Shown here in pieces: positions 1 through 9,558 of a DNA stretch of 64,000 nucleotides. The position numbers were made by a program, and so were the translations under genes. The notes below the pieces were generated by a model that saw only the letters and a list, made by a program, of their open reading frames with translations, made no database searches and was not told the origin of the DNA. This DNA is from DTU015 sp964641455 (GTDB lineage Bacteria > Bacillota > Sulfobacillia > Fermentithermobacillales > Fermentithermobacillaceae), in contig CAZXLH010000007.1 in the NCBI GenBank assembly GCA_964641455.1, positions 4,525 to 68,524 on the forward strand, written 5' to 3'. Numbering within the stretch: position 1 is the stretch's first letter; the number at the start of each line of letters is the position of its first letter.

Positions 1-42
1 TTAGAAAAAATCCGGCCTGGCTGGAATAAGGTGATCGTATGA
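1..42 (+). CDS. 3' end of an upstream cas-operon gene (partial)
   Basis: The first 39 bases read open in frame 1 and end in TGA at 40-42. That stop overlaps the cas5 start codon (ATG at 39) as ATGA, the usual sign of translational coupling. Only 13 residues are visible, so the product cannot be identified. In type I-B operons the gene directly before cas5 is usually cas7, so that is the expected identity, by position only. Confidence 0.4.
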   Translation, partial: LEKIRPGWNKVIV

Positions 43-788
43 AGGTTCTAAGGATAGTTGCTCAAGGCGTCACAACGTCTTTTCGATATCCGCATTTCAT
101 TCATGGGGTACATCCCACTTTTGAAATGCCACCGCCTTCCACCATCTATGGCCACATATGCAGTGCGTTGGGCCGGTGGGTAACTCCGGAAGGCATCCGG
201 TTTGCTTATTGCTTTACATTCCAAGCCAAGTTCCATGATGTGGAACATTTGCACTTGGTTAGCAAATCACGTGGAAGGCTGGAGGGAACACGCATTCCCA
301 AGGTGCTTCAAGGTGGTGTCAATCCATTTAAAAGAGAGATTTTATTCAATCCCAGGCTGGTTCTATACATAAACAAGCCAGAATGGTACAAATCATTTCA
401 CTCTCCTGTGTATCCGGTTGTACTGGGAAGATCTCAAGATTTGTTCAGTTATACCGATATCCAGGTGATTGAACTGGAAACCAGCGATAAGGCTTATTAC
501 GAAAACACCCTGGTTCCATACGAATTTGGATTACGTACAGGGTCGGGCTATGCGGTGCTCATGCCTAGATTCTTAGATTATAATAGGGGCCGTTCTCCAA
601 CTTTCGAAAGATACTATGTGTTGCGTAGAAGAGTGTTCTCGGAAGATATTATGAGGATTGCAGGTGGCAAAGACAAATTTGTGGTCGACCCTCTCAGTGA
701 GGAGGTAAATGGATCGAAACTCGGGCTGTGTTTTCATAGTTTCGTAGGCGATGATGACAACAATGACTTTGTGGCCTTCATGGCTTGA
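39..788 (+). CDS. cas5: Cas5 family Cascade subunit, probably type I-B
   Basis: A 249-residue RAMP-fold protein. The N-terminus (VLRIVAQGVTTSFRYPHF, then the PPPSTIYGHICSALG segment near residues 32-46) is typical of Cas5, which binds the 5' handle of the crRNA at the foot of Cascade. Length fits the family. The start ATG overlaps the stop of the preceding gene, and its 3' end overlaps cas3 by 38 bases, so the genes are co-transcribed. Adjacent cas3 with a fused HD domain supports type I-B rather than I-A. The large subunit, cas6 and adaptation genes would lie left of the window. The exact subtype is inferred from context. Confidence 0.82.
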   Translation: MKVLRIVAQGVTTSFRYPHFIHGVHPTFEMPPPSTIYGHICSALGRWVTPEGIRFAYCFTFQAKFHDVEHLHLVSKSRGRLEGTRIPKVLQGGVNPFKREILFNPRLVLYINKPEWYKSFHSPVYPVVLGRSQDLFSYTDIQVIELETSDKAYYENTLVPYEFGLRTGSGYAVLMPRFLDYNRGRSPTFERYYVLRRRVFSEDIMRIAGGKDKFVVDPLSEEVNGSKLGLCFHSFVGDDDNNDFVAFMA

Positions 789-3138
789 CGATATATGGGC
801 GAAAGGCTCATCAGACGGTAATCCGGCGGGGGAGAGTCTTGCTAAGCATACGTTCTCTGTCTTACGAATGTCAGGGCAGGCTTACAGGCTTAGAAAAGAT
901 CTTCCCCGATTAGCTAATGTTGAGAACTTTTGGCACTGCCTTTTCTGGACATGCTGGCTACATGATTTCGGTAAAGCAGCCCCAGGTTTTCAGGGCCAAC
1001 TTAGAGGTATAGGAAGGTGGCCTCACCGGCATGAAATCCTGTCTTTAGCGTTTCTTAGTTGGCTTGAAACTTGTTCTACTCCCGACGAACTTATACTGAT
1101 TTCTGCGGGCATAGCGTATCATCACAGGGATGAAAGCCAGATTCACAAATGGTATCGACCTCCGGCTGTATATGAAACACTCGATGATCTGTTTGGTTCA
1201 ATGGGTATTCCTGATGACCATGTCATCTTAAATCTTTATCGTTGGATCGATGAGTATCAGGAAGCTACTGTCAAACAGGTAGGTTTTCCTGCTGGTGCCG
1301 GTGTTCGATTAGCTGATTTGCCGAGCGAAGACCAAGCACTAAGTCTAATTAAGGAGCAGTCTTATGATCTTATCCTTGGTTACTTACGAAACTTGAGGAT
1401 GTGGTCAAGAAGGCAGAAAAATGGGCCCTATGGCTCGCATTCTCTCGGGGCTTTGGCCTTAGGAGGACTCGTGAACTGGTGTGATTACACGGCTTCCGCT
1501 CATGTGGAACAGGGAACCGACATAGATGGTTTTTCCCTTGGCCACCTCAAAAAGGTATTAGATCCGAAAGTTTTTGAATCACCTTATTCACACCAAATAG
1601 ATTCTTCCAAAATAGATTCCGGCATATTGGTAGCCCCGACTGGTAGTGGCAAAACAGAAGCCGCACTTATATGGGCTTGTTCTCAAAAAGATCGGGGCTA
1701 TCCTGTTTCAAGAATTATGTACATGCTTCCGTATCAAGCTAGTATGAATGCCATGTATACCCGGTTGGAAAAGGTTTTTTCCGGGCTAATAGGATTGGAG
1801 CATAGCCGAAGCATGCTGGCACTATACCGCTATAATTTGGAGGATGGTGGCGATCCATCCACGGCAGTTCGCAATGCACGCATCCAGTCACGGTTGACCC
1901 GGCTCCACTGCCAACCGGTTAAGATTATGAGCCCGTATCAGATGCTAAAGGCACCCTATAGGCTGAAGGGTTATGAACTTTTGCTTTCAGATTTTGTTGG
2001 ATCAACTGTTATTCTCGATGAAATCCATGCATATGAGCCACAACGGTTAGCCCAAATATTGGCTACGGTTAAGTATCTTAGAGAGACTTTGGGATGCAGG
2101 GTGTTCGTAATGACTGCGACTTTACCTGGAATATTGTTAAAGAGGCTTAAGGACACGTTAGGTGAAGCCGGTCTTGTCCAAGCCGATTCCAGAACGTTTG
2201 AGTGTTTTGCCAGGCATCGCCTGGAGTGCGTGGAAGGAGACATGTTGAAAGAGGTTTGGTTAAACGAGACATGCCGAAAAGCTGCAGATGGTACTAGTGT
2301 ACTTGTTTGCTGCAATACTGTATCCAGGGCTCAGACCGCCTACACACATATATCTAAGGTGCTGAAAGGGAAAGATGTCGAGGTTATTTTGCTTCATGGG
2401 CGATTTACAGGACGGGATAGGTTGGCTAAGGAGCGCCGGATTCAGAATTTGCTGGGACGCAATACTGAGAGACGTAAACCTGTAGTATTGGTTGCGACTC
2501 AAGTAGTAGAAGTGAGTTTAGATATTGATTTGGACGAATGCTACACAGATCCTGCACCCCTTGAGGCTCTTATCCAGCGGTTTGGCCGAGTTAACAGACA
2601 AGGAGGACGGCTTGGTTTGGCCCCTGTTAAGGTATTTACGCTTCCTGATGACGGCCAGGGAATATATGACAAAGACCTAGTGCAGGCATCTGTGGACATT
2701 GTGAGACAAAATACCAAGCGTCCGATTCGGGAAGACCAAGTGTCCACATGGTTGAATAAAGTCTATACAGGCAAGCTCGCTGGCAAATGGGAGGCGGATT
2801 TCGACGATGCGTATGAGATGTTTCAAAGGTGGTGTATAGATACTATTAGGCCTTTCGATTCTGATCCGAAATTACAGAAATTATTTTATCAGGCGTTTGA
2901 TGGCCTGGAGGTTGTACCGGAAGAACTTGCACAGGAGTATAACGGCCTATACGATTCAGGTAGGCCTTTGGAAGCGTGTGCACTCAGTGTTCCGATATCA
3001 TGGAAGCAGTACCTGGTTCTTCAACGAAAAAGCTTGGTTAATAGAAATCAAGGTGAGAGAATTCTAGACGTATCTGGAAAACTGCCTATTGTAAAGTTGC
3101 CGTACAGCGAAGAATATGGATTGGAACTGGGACGATGA
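751..3138 (+). CDS. cas3: Cas3 HD nuclease-helicase
   Basis: A 795-residue single-chain Cas3 that unwinds and degrades target DNA recruited by Cascade. The N-terminal HD domain shows H33, H71-D72 (LHDFGKAAPGFQ), a further His pair near 92-94 and H124-H125. The helicase half has Walker A (APTGSGKTEAAL, about 295-300), DEIH (about 423), the MTATLP motif III, the ATQVVEVSLDID motif V and the QRFGRVNRQG motif VI, so both activities look intact. ATG codons at 751, 754 and 763 are all possible starts. The first gives a 38-base overlap with cas5 and there is no clear Shine-Dalgarno, which suggests translational coupling. It is clearly different from the HD-less helicase at 7861. Confidence 0.95.
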   Translation: MMTTMTLWPSWLDDIWAKGSSDGNPAGESLAKHTFSVLRMSGQAYRLRKDLPRLANVENFWHCLFWTCWLHDFGKAAPGFQGQLRGIGRWPHRHEILSLAFLSWLETCSTPDELILISAGIAYHHRDESQIHKWYRPPAVYETLDDLFGSMGIPDDHVILNLYRWIDEYQEATVKQVGFPAGAGVRLADLPSEDQALSLIKEQSYDLILGYLRNLRMWSRRQKNGPYGSHSLGALALGGLVNWCDYTASAHVEQGTDIDGFSLGHLKKVLDPKVFESPYSHQIDSSKIDSGILVAPTGSGKTEAALIWACSQKDRGYPVSRIMYMLPYQASMNAMYTRLEKVFSGLIGLEHSRSMLALYRYNLEDGGDPSTAVRNARIQSRLTRLHCQPVKIMSPYQMLKAPYRLKGYELLLSDFVGSTVILDEIHAYEPQRLAQILATVKYLRETLGCRVFVMTATLPGILLKRLKDTLGEAGLVQADSRTFECFARHRLECVEGDMLKEVWLNETCRKAADGTSVLVCCNTVSRAQTAYTHISKVLKGKDVEVILLHGRFTGRDRLAKERRIQNLLGRNTERRKPVVLVATQVVEVSLDIDLDECYTDPAPLEALIQRFGRVNRQGGRLGLAPVKVFTLPDDGQGIYDKDLVQASVDIVRQNTKRPIREDQVSTWLNKVYTGKLAGKWEADFDDAYEMFQRWCIDTIRPFDSDPKLQKLFYQAFDGLEVVPEELAQEYNGLYDSGRPLEACALSVPISWKQYLVLQRKSLVNRNQGERILDVSGKLPIVKLPYSEEYGLELGR

Positions 3139-3404
3139 AGGTGTGGATAAAGGTATGGAGTAATAGCTAAGGGTTTTATGTGAGTGATATGAGAGAGATG
3201 TTTCGAGGGAAGACATAATAATAGGTTGTCCATATCCATATATTGGCATACTGGAGGGCTTATCTTAGCAAATTGTGGGCTCTAGCAGGGGGAATATAAA
3301 CGCTGGTTTTTCGAGGGAAGAAGGGGTTTTTGGACGATCTTAGCCCACTCGACAATTCAAGCGTATTTGCTGTGAGGAAATGGTTCCTAAGTACCTGTTC
3401 AAGA
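3139..3404 (+). other. Non-coding stretch before the CRISPR array (possible leader)
   Basis: No supported gene. A 13-base direct repeat TTTCGAGGGAAGA occurs at 3201-3213 and 3309-3321. The stretch lies between cas3 and the first CRISPR repeat, so it could hold the array leader, but no conserved leader motif was recognised. Confidence 0.4.
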
Positions 3405-3587
3405 GTGGTTTTGAACATCCCGAAGTAAAGGGAACTGAAAGTGTATGGCGTGCATTACAATATTTATGCACGTAAGGTTGCAGCGAACATCCCGAAGTAA
3501 AGGGAACTGAAAGGCGTAAATTTGCTAGATGGTGGCCAAAAGTTGCTCAAGTTGCAGCGAACATCCCGAAGTAAAGGGAACTGTCAA
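3405..3587 (+). CRISPR. Short CRISPR array, 3 repeats and 2 spacers, I-D-like repeat
   Basis: Repeats of 37 bases at 3405-3441, 3477-3513 and 3551-3587; spacers at 3442-3476 (35 nt) and 3514-3550 (37 nt). The middle repeat begins GTTGCAGCGAACATCCCG and ends GGGAACTGAAAG. The first copy diverges in its first eight bases; the last loses its final GAAAG after GGGAACTG. The repeat has a TCCC/GGGA stem and a CTGAAAG 3' handle, resembling known type I-D repeats (37 nt ending GGGACTGAAAC in Synechocystis, from memory). That suggests transcription on the plus strand, towards the I-D genes. Both ends are degenerate, so the array may be a remnant. Confidence 0.9.
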
Positions 3588-3806
3588 AGAAGGAACTTGA
3601 ACTCTTCACAGTGAAAACTAGAATAAGAATGTTAATAATAGGCATAGCGATTAAATGCTAACTGTAGCTGCCATATTCCTATCCTATAATCAATCCAAAT
3701 AAATCTTGCATATACCAGTTCATTACACCACAGGCTTTGGTAAGACACTTGTGTCCTAAAGTGGCATCTTAGCCGCGCACCTATTGCGGGGAAGGATTGA
3801 GTATTG

Positions 3807-6392
3807 ATGCAGGAACTGTCTACCTATGACAAGTATTTTTCTTATCCAGGTAAGACTAACCCCAAATTGGGTATCTTTGAACACTCCAATAACGTATTTC
3901 AGGTTGCTCAATACTTGATAAGAAAGAATATATCTCAAGTTGGCGATGAAAAGGACTTATTGCTTATAGGTGCTCTTGTCCATGATATCGGAAAAATAGA
4001 ACACCATATCACAGGTAACCGCTGGATACATACCCGTTATTCATCTAAACATTTGGACGATTTACTTAATGATGAGAGATTCCGGTTATTGTTGGAAGAT
4101 AACAAACTGGATCCAAATATTGATAGGGCAATGTTGCTGAAGATTGGCGAGGAACATCACCGGTGCTCGCCATCATTGTTAGCACAATGTAAAGGAGTAA
4201 TATTAGTATCTATTGCCGATGTGATTGCATCTTGTTTGGAAGATGGGTTGGTAGGTAAGATAGAGGATTTATTGTCGTCTAATCCTTATACCCAAATCAA
4301 TCTGGAGTTGACCCGTTCCTTGGGTTTTACAGAAGGATTTAGCAATGAAATACATCGTGTTGATTTGCCCGGCCATTCGATTGAAGATGTTCTACTGGCT
4401 AATATGATTTTTGAGCAACTTGCGACCGAGTTATCGCAAACAAACGTTGAAATCTTGCTTCAAAAGTTAGGAACGTTATGGTTGGTCGGAAATGAGTTGG
4501 AGATTAGAGATATTCTGTCCAATTTTAAAGTAGACCCTATTACACTTTATCGCTCTTCGTTTGATGATGTAGTGTTTGCCAATATTCTAGATGAAATTCC
4601 TCCATTATTATTTCAGCCAAGCAGTCTCAAATTTCTTTTTGTTAACGAAACGGTAGCCATTAAGGAAGCGATTCGCATTATCAGCAGCCCGAAGTATAGG
4701 AAAATATTTGAGTGCTATGATTTATCTCATCTAATCGACCAAGCATTTCATATTTTTGAAGATGGTTTGGACAAAGGGGTAGAAGCACTTTGGGAAAAAG
4801 TATACGAAAGAATTTTTGATATAGTCAATATTTCGGATTTACCAAAGAAAATTGTGTCTGAGGGAATTAAGGAAGTAAAGAAAATTGCGGGATTGGCCGA
4901 ATCAATAAGCGGGCTTGATAAGCGGACGGTGCAAGATGTGACCGAGTTGCTTAAGTTATTCGATTGTTCAGATCCGGCGTATCGGTCACTTACCAATGTG
5001 ATTATTGAGTTTCGCAAAATGATTATTCGTATCAAAAAAGGTTGCTATAGTTTAAGGATTGCTGACTTTGCACTATTAGATGGAATGCCAATGGTTCAAC
5101 AATCAATGCCTTCCAATAAAAAATTGTGCCCTGTGTGCAGACGATTTCCACATAAGCTTCAAGCCCAGGCCCTAATTACAGGAAGCCCCAAAACAGATAG
5201 TGCGTTTCAGATATTCAGAAAGAGCTACGCTAATATTCAAATTTGCCGCTGGTGTTTTCTTGCAGGCTACATGGATATCCCGATTTCCAGAATTCAAATA
5301 CAAGGACAAAGACGTGTTAAACAGCGTGAACATTTGTTGATTAACAGTCCAATGTCAAGAGATAGGCTCCAAGGTTTACTCGACTATGTTCGAAGCGGGG
5401 CAGTAGGTGAAATTGATGATGTTAATGGAAAGGCTAACCAAAAATCCACAGACGAATCTTCTGAGTTTGCTGAGTTGCAAGAACTAATTGGCCACGACAT
5501 AGGGTCTGATGCATTGGGTGTTTATGGCCTGAGTGATAGGAGATTGTCACACCTTAAAGGGTTTGCCATTCCAACACAAAACTACATGAGCAATCTTATA
5601 GGTATCAGAGTTCCTGTGGAGTCGTTGGTTGGAGAAGAGCGAGTAAGTGGTTCGGTACGGAATCAACTGGCAAAAGCTACCATGTATAGTTTGTATAGAT
5701 TCACCGGAGGCTCGCTTCATTATGGAAAACCGAGCGAGTTTCAATTTTCCGTTTTCGGTGAAGAAGTTACCTTACAGGAACTCAAACGAGCCTGGCTCGC
5801 CTACCGATTGGCTGATAAATATCTAAGAACTGTGAATAGACGTACGAATAGACATATGTTAGAACAGGCAATGTTTCTTGAATTATTTAACAATCCGCGA
5901 TACATTATTGCTTTTATGTTTCGCAAAAAGCGACGTGATGGTTTCGTATTGGGCCAGGACAAAATCAAGGAGGTGATCGAGCTGACAGAGCAGATTGTTA
6001 TCAAAGAAGATTGGCAATTCGACTTGGGCTTAAAAATCGTTGGACTGTTGGTTGAGGGTGGTTGGTGTCCACGTGCCAGAAGCTTTTGGAAGAACAAAAA
6101 CGAACAATACTCCGGAGTTGAACTTGTAAAGTGGATTCGCAGCATAAAAATGGTACGTGATCCTGATTCGGCTCGGGCATGGGGCACGCGCTTACTGAAT
6201 GGATATCGACGTGAAAAGAAACGAGGGCCAAATCAGGAACTGGTCAGTGCAGTCCTTGCGCTTGTCAATGATATTGTAACTACATGTAATGACAAAGGCT
6301 GTGAACTTGGGGCTTTTACGCGTACCATTGCCGATATGGATCTCTATTTATTGTTTTACTATAACCATGGCATAGGAGGCGAATCTGAATGA
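3807..6392 (+). CDS. cas10d: Cas10d, type I-D large subunit with HD nuclease domain
   Basis: An 861-residue type I-D large subunit (Cas10d/Csc3), which in this subtype carries the HD nuclease instead of Cas3. The N-terminal HD domain shows H59-D60 (LVHDIGKIEHH), H-rich residues near 67-80 and an EEHH segment near residue 115, followed by a conserved SIADV. A zinc-finger-like pair, CPVC near 441 and CRWC near 475, sits in the middle as in Cas10 proteins. No GGDD palm motif is visible, as expected for Cas10d. ATG 3807 is preferred over TTG 3804 because GGGGAAGGA lies about 10 bases upstream. The stop overlaps csc2 as ATGA. Codon usage matches the neighbouring genes. Confidence 0.88.
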   Translation: MQELSTYDKYFSYPGKTNPKLGIFEHSNNVFQVAQYLIRKNISQVGDEKDLLLIGALVHDIGKIEHHITGNRWIHTRYSSKHLDDLLNDERFRLLLEDNKLDPNIDRAMLLKIGEEHHRCSPSLLAQCKGVILVSIADVIASCLEDGLVGKIEDLLSSNPYTQINLELTRSLGFTEGFSNEIHRVDLPGHSIEDVLLANMIFEQLATELSQTNVEILLQKLGTLWLVGNELEIRDILSNFKVDPITLYRSSFDDVVFANILDEIPPLLFQPSSLKFLFVNETVAIKEAIRIISSPKYRKIFECYDLSHLIDQAFHIFEDGLDKGVEALWEKVYERIFDIVNISDLPKKIVSEGIKEVKKIAGLAESISGLDKRTVQDVTELLKLFDCSDPAYRSLTNVIIEFRKMIIRIKKGCYSLRIADFALLDGMPMVQQSMPSNKKLCPVCRRFPHKLQAQALITGSPKTDSAFQIFRKSYANIQICRWCFLAGYMDIPISRIQIQGQRRVKQREHLLINSPMSRDRLQGLLDYVRSGAVGEIDDVNGKANQKSTDESSEFAELQELIGHDIGSDALGVYGLSDRRLSHLKGFAIPTQNYMSNLIGIRVPVESLVGEERVSGSVRNQLAKATMYSLYRFTGGSLHYGKPSEFQFSVFGEEVTLQELKRAWLAYRLADKYLRTVNRRTNRHMLEQAMFLELFNNPRYIIAFMFRKKRRDGFVLGQDKIKEVIELTEQIVIKEDWQFDLGLKIVGLLVEGGWCPRARSFWKNKNEQYSGVELVKWIRSIKMVRDPDSARAWGTRLLNGYRREKKRGPNQELVSAVLALVNDIVTTCNDKGCELGAFTRTIADMDLYLLFYYNHGIGGESE

Positions 6393-7186
6393 ATTTCATT
6401 AGCACATTACCTGTTAAATGGAATCCGGCCAAGGACTTCAAGAACGAAAGAATTAGTCTCATGAGAGAAGGCACAGTAACAATGGTGGGTGTAAAGCGCT
6501 TGGAAAGCGAAGCGTTGTTTGTCTCAAGCGAGGCGCTGGGTACTCTTCGTGAAACAGCAAAGGTCGATTTTGCAGGTAAAGAGCGCTATTGGTGGCTTGC
6601 AAGAAAGTATAACGGAGTTCTGCGTAGGGTGCTGTTGGCAGAACTTGACGTGAAAAATTGCACGGTTGACTCACCTTGTACTAAATGTGAAGTCTGTGGC
6701 CTGCTTGGAGGGTTATCCACTGATGAGAAAAAGGCTTTGTTTTCGCGTTTGAGGATACAAGATCTCATTTCGATTCAGCCATACGAATACGATGAGAAGT
6801 TTCGTGTAAGGTTACCTGCTGATTTGGAAGGGCATCCGACACCGTTTCAGGAGGTTGTTGTTCCACCTGGCACTGAATTTCCTTTTATAATGCGGCTTAT
6901 TAAGCCTAGCCAGCGGGATCTCACGTTAATATTTCATGGCAATCGAATAGCTGACGGGTTAGGTTATGGTAATTACTCGAAACTTAGAGGAAATGCTTCT
7001 ACAGATTGGCTTATGATTGCAAACGGATTTGCCCATGTTTCAGTTTTCAAAACGTTATCAAGCGAAAAATCTATAGAACTTCAGATTAAAGAGTTTGCAC
7101 AGAAACCGATAGGCGTGGGTAAAGAAGATATTATGATCGGTGACACACTGAACAAGGCAATTGCAGAACTAGCAGCTAAATTTTGA
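6389..7186 (+). CDS. csc2: Csc2, type I-D Cas7-family backbone subunit
   Basis: A 265-residue Cas7-family RAMP protein that would form the crRNA-binding filament of I-D Cascade. A CTKCEVCGLLGGL segment near residues 94-106 gives a Cys cluster like the zinc-binding insertion of Csc2. A second conserved block is GYGNYSKLRGNAST near 193-206. The start ATG at 6389 overlaps the Cas10d stop (ATGA). Translation ends 59 bases before the preferred csc1 start. Identification rests on the Cys cluster, length and position between Cas10d and a Cas5-like protein. Confidence 0.85.
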   Translation: MNFISTLPVKWNPAKDFKNERISLMREGTVTMVGVKRLESEALFVSSEALGTLRETAKVDFAGKERYWWLARKYNGVLRRVLLAELDVKNCTVDSPCTKCEVCGLLGGLSTDEKKALFSRLRIQDLISIQPYEYDEKFRVRLPADLEGHPTPFQEVVVPPGTEFPFIMRLIKPSQRDLTLIFHGNRIADGLGYGNYSKLRGNASTDWLMIANGFAHVSVFKTLSSEKSIELQIKEFAQKPIGVGKEDIMIGDTLNKAIAELAAKF

Positions 7187-7245
7187 GAAATTACAGGCTA
7201 ATGCGTTCGTTTTATGGGCATGGTCCGTGGGATAGGAGGAAAAAT

Positions 7246-7851
7246 GTGAAAGCCGCTTATGTTGAATTTATGCTGGAGTCATCGACTATGAACATGGCTG
7301 CTTTTCATGGTGCGTATGCTCGCACGCATACGTTTTTCACAAAAGAATCCGTATCAACTGCAATTTCCTATGGAGAAATTTTGCAGCGCGATAGAGCCGA
7401 ACAGTATCAGCCATTAGAGTTTCCTTTTGCATGTACTCCTGCGGAATCTGTTGATTTTCGCGCTAGTGAGGTACTTTATAGGGCAGGAGATGATCCAAAC
7501 AAGGGATTACTGAAATTCGGAAGACAAGAGCTGATATTACCGGGTTCAAGATTTCATTTTGCTATTTGGGGATATATTCCAGCATTGGAGGTTGGCCAAG
7601 TATTCTTGATTGGCAAGAAACGTGCGCCAGCAGTCATTACAAAATATGTTGTTGAGGACGATGCGAAGGCTGATTGGAATAGTACTGCTCCAATTGTTTT
7701 ACCTATACAGGTGGAACTGAGCGATATTAGCAAGTTGCCTTCTTATCGTCCAATAGCGTTTACATCTCGATATTTTATTGTGTCTGTTCCTCTCATGTCC
7801 GGTACTAAGCGCATGAAAATTGGTAATTGTATCGTACCCTTGCTAGATTGA
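7246..7851 (+). CDS. csc1: Csc1, type I-D Cas5-family subunit
   Basis: A 201-residue protein if translation starts at GTG 7246, which has AGGAGG at 7234-7239 with ideal six-base spacing. The open frame extends upstream to TTG 7183, overlapping the csc2 stop, but that start has no ribosome binding site and adds 21 residues not expected for Csc1. The N-terminus (KAAYVEFMLESSTMNMAAF, then AISYGEIL) resembles the Csc1 pattern of a beta strand followed by a helix with a conserved A-x-x-YG. It would cap the 5' end of the crRNA in I-D Cascade. It is clearly a different lineage from the Cas5 at 39-788. Confidence 0.82.
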   Translation: MKAAYVEFMLESSTMNMAAFHGAYARTHTFFTKESVSTAISYGEILQRDRAEQYQPLEFPFACTPAESVDFRASEVLYRAGDDPNKGLLKFGRQELILPGSRFHFAIWGYIPALEVGQVFLIGKKRAPAVITKYVVEDDAKADWNSTAPIVLPIQVELSDISKLPSYRPIAFTSRYFIVSVPLMSGTKRMKIGNCIVPLLD

Positions 7852-7860
7852 GGTTATAGC

Positions 7861-9558
7861 ATGAGTAATTTTGCCGGTATTACCATATACGGTGAAAAAC
7901 CTGATACCAGCCCGAATCTTTCACCGTGTGCAGCTTTCAAAGAGAAGTACCCAGTTCTTTTTTCTCCTCTTCAAACCGAGACATACCGTATGGTACGAGA
8001 AGGGGACCGACATTTGGCGTTAGTGGCTCCAACATCATCTGGGAAAACCTTGGCCATTGCGGCACCATTATTTGAGAGTCGAAAGCCGGCTGTTTTTGTG
8101 TATCCCTTCAGGGCGTTGATATTAGACCAGACGAATCAGCTTATTCGGTATGGTTCTCTTTTTGGCCTAACAAAGAATGATTTTTCCCGTATATGGGGTG
8201 GAATGAGTCATGCTGAGATCGCTCAGGCAATTACGAAACCGTACGTTCTTATCACACCGGATAAACTAATATCGCTATTTGATGGGGGTAGAACTGGTGT
8301 AGCAGCCGCAATGACATTGCTGAGTGGGTATGATTTTGTGTTCGACGAAGTACATTGCTATAATTCTTTGATGCAAGCATCACTAAAGTATTTTATTCGG
8401 TCAGTGCAATATTGGCAGTCGAAAACCGACACAGTAAGCACCCGTTTCTATTTTCTTTCAGCTACATTTCCTGATGATTTGTGGGAAATGCTCCAGAGTA
8501 ATCTCGGGATGACAGATAATGATCGTGTTGAAGGAGTGTCTTTTACAGGTGATGTAAAAGTTCATCTTCGTCCTTACAAGTATAATGCTAAATTCATAAC
8601 GAGCGACATGCATGAATTGGGAATGGTTTCAAACGTAGTCGGTATATTTAACTCGCCTCGTAAAGCGTGGGATGTGGCGTATGATCTTGATCCTAAGATC
8701 GCCTCACAGAGTGTTTTTGTGGGTCAGGACAAAATATCTGAAAAACAACGAATTGCCAATTTTCGTCGTTTTGAAGATAAGCCTGATCAAAGATATCTCT
8801 TGGGTTCATCTGCAATTGAAGCAGGAGTGGATTTTGACGCAGCAAATTTTGTTATTGAAGAGACTCATGCAGATAGCATGCTACAACGTTTTGGCCGCGC
8901 GGCCAGGTCTGGTGAGCCGGCGACTATTTTGCTTTACAGTAGTTTACTTTACAGTAAGTACGATCAGTTGCGTAGTGCATATGAACGACAAGAGTTCCAA
9001 GAACTTCTTCGCTCACACTTTCCGTTAAGGGAGCCGTCTAAACTGCTGACGGGCCTGGCTACGTACTCCTACTATAAGTTATGGGTTGCTCCTGATTTTA
9101 TTTCACGAGAAGACTTAGAACTGTGTAAACTTCTAGACGAGAAGGGTGTTGACCGTTTATTCGCTTTCCGTGGCTTAACGCCATTTATGAGATATGAAAG
9201 CGGAGAATATATCAGTTATCGCACACTGTTTCTGAAGAAATTTAAGGTTCATCGAGGAAAAATAGTAGGTTCTCCAAGTTTGGAGCGATATTATTCCTCG
9301 CCCTCCCGCAAGAACGCTGTGTTAGGAAAAGTCAAGTCCATTGCTTGGAAAGAGAAAACTGGTGAGACCCTGTATTTATTTGCAAAAGTGCATTTTGAAG
9401 GTTTTGGAACACATTGGACCGTGCTCGAAATATCTCCTGAAAGAGATCCACATGAAGAAGATGACAATATTTGCTTGCGAATTGGAAGAAACCTGGAGTA
9501 CGGGCGCATTGGCAAGAGTCGCAACAGAATTGTAAAGTTTTGGACTCCTAATGACTAG
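7861..9558 (+). CDS. cas3': Cas3', type I-D helicase lacking an HD domain
   Basis: A 565-residue superfamily 2 helicase. Walker A is APTSSGKTLAIA near residues 57-68, DEVH lies near 163, SATFPD near 200, the GSSAIEAGVDFD motif V near 317, and QRFGRAARSG is motif VI near 341. There is no HD domain, as expected for I-D where Cas10d supplies it. The ATG follows GAGGTTATAGC, nine bases after csc1. Standard I-D loci place this gene before cas10d; here it is last. No cas6, cas4, cas1 or cas2 follows: the next 280 bases are non-coding and the next gene is on the opposite strand. Confidence 0.88.
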   Translation: MSNFAGITIYGEKPDTSPNLSPCAAFKEKYPVLFSPLQTETYRMVREGDRHLALVAPTSSGKTLAIAAPLFESRKPAVFVYPFRALILDQTNQLIRYGSLFGLTKNDFSRIWGGMSHAEIAQAITKPYVLITPDKLISLFDGGRTGVAAAMTLLSGYDFVFDEVHCYNSLMQASLKYFIRSVQYWQSKTDTVSTRFYFLSATFPDDLWEMLQSNLGMTDNDRVEGVSFTGDVKVHLRPYKYNAKFITSDMHELGMVSNVVGIFNSPRKAWDVAYDLDPKIASQSVFVGQDKISEKQRIANFRRFEDKPDQRYLLGSSAIEAGVDFDAANFVIEETHADSMLQRFGRAARSGEPATILLYSSLLYSKYDQLRSAYERQEFQELLRSHFPLREPSKLLTGLATYSYYKLWVAPDFISREDLELCKLLDEKGVDRLFAFRGLTPFMRYESGEYISYRTLFLKKFKVHRGKIVGSPSLERYYSSPSRKNAVLGKVKSIAWKEKTGETLYLFAKVHFEGFGTHWTVLEISPERDPHEEDDNICLRIGRNLEYGRIGKSRNRIVKFWTPND

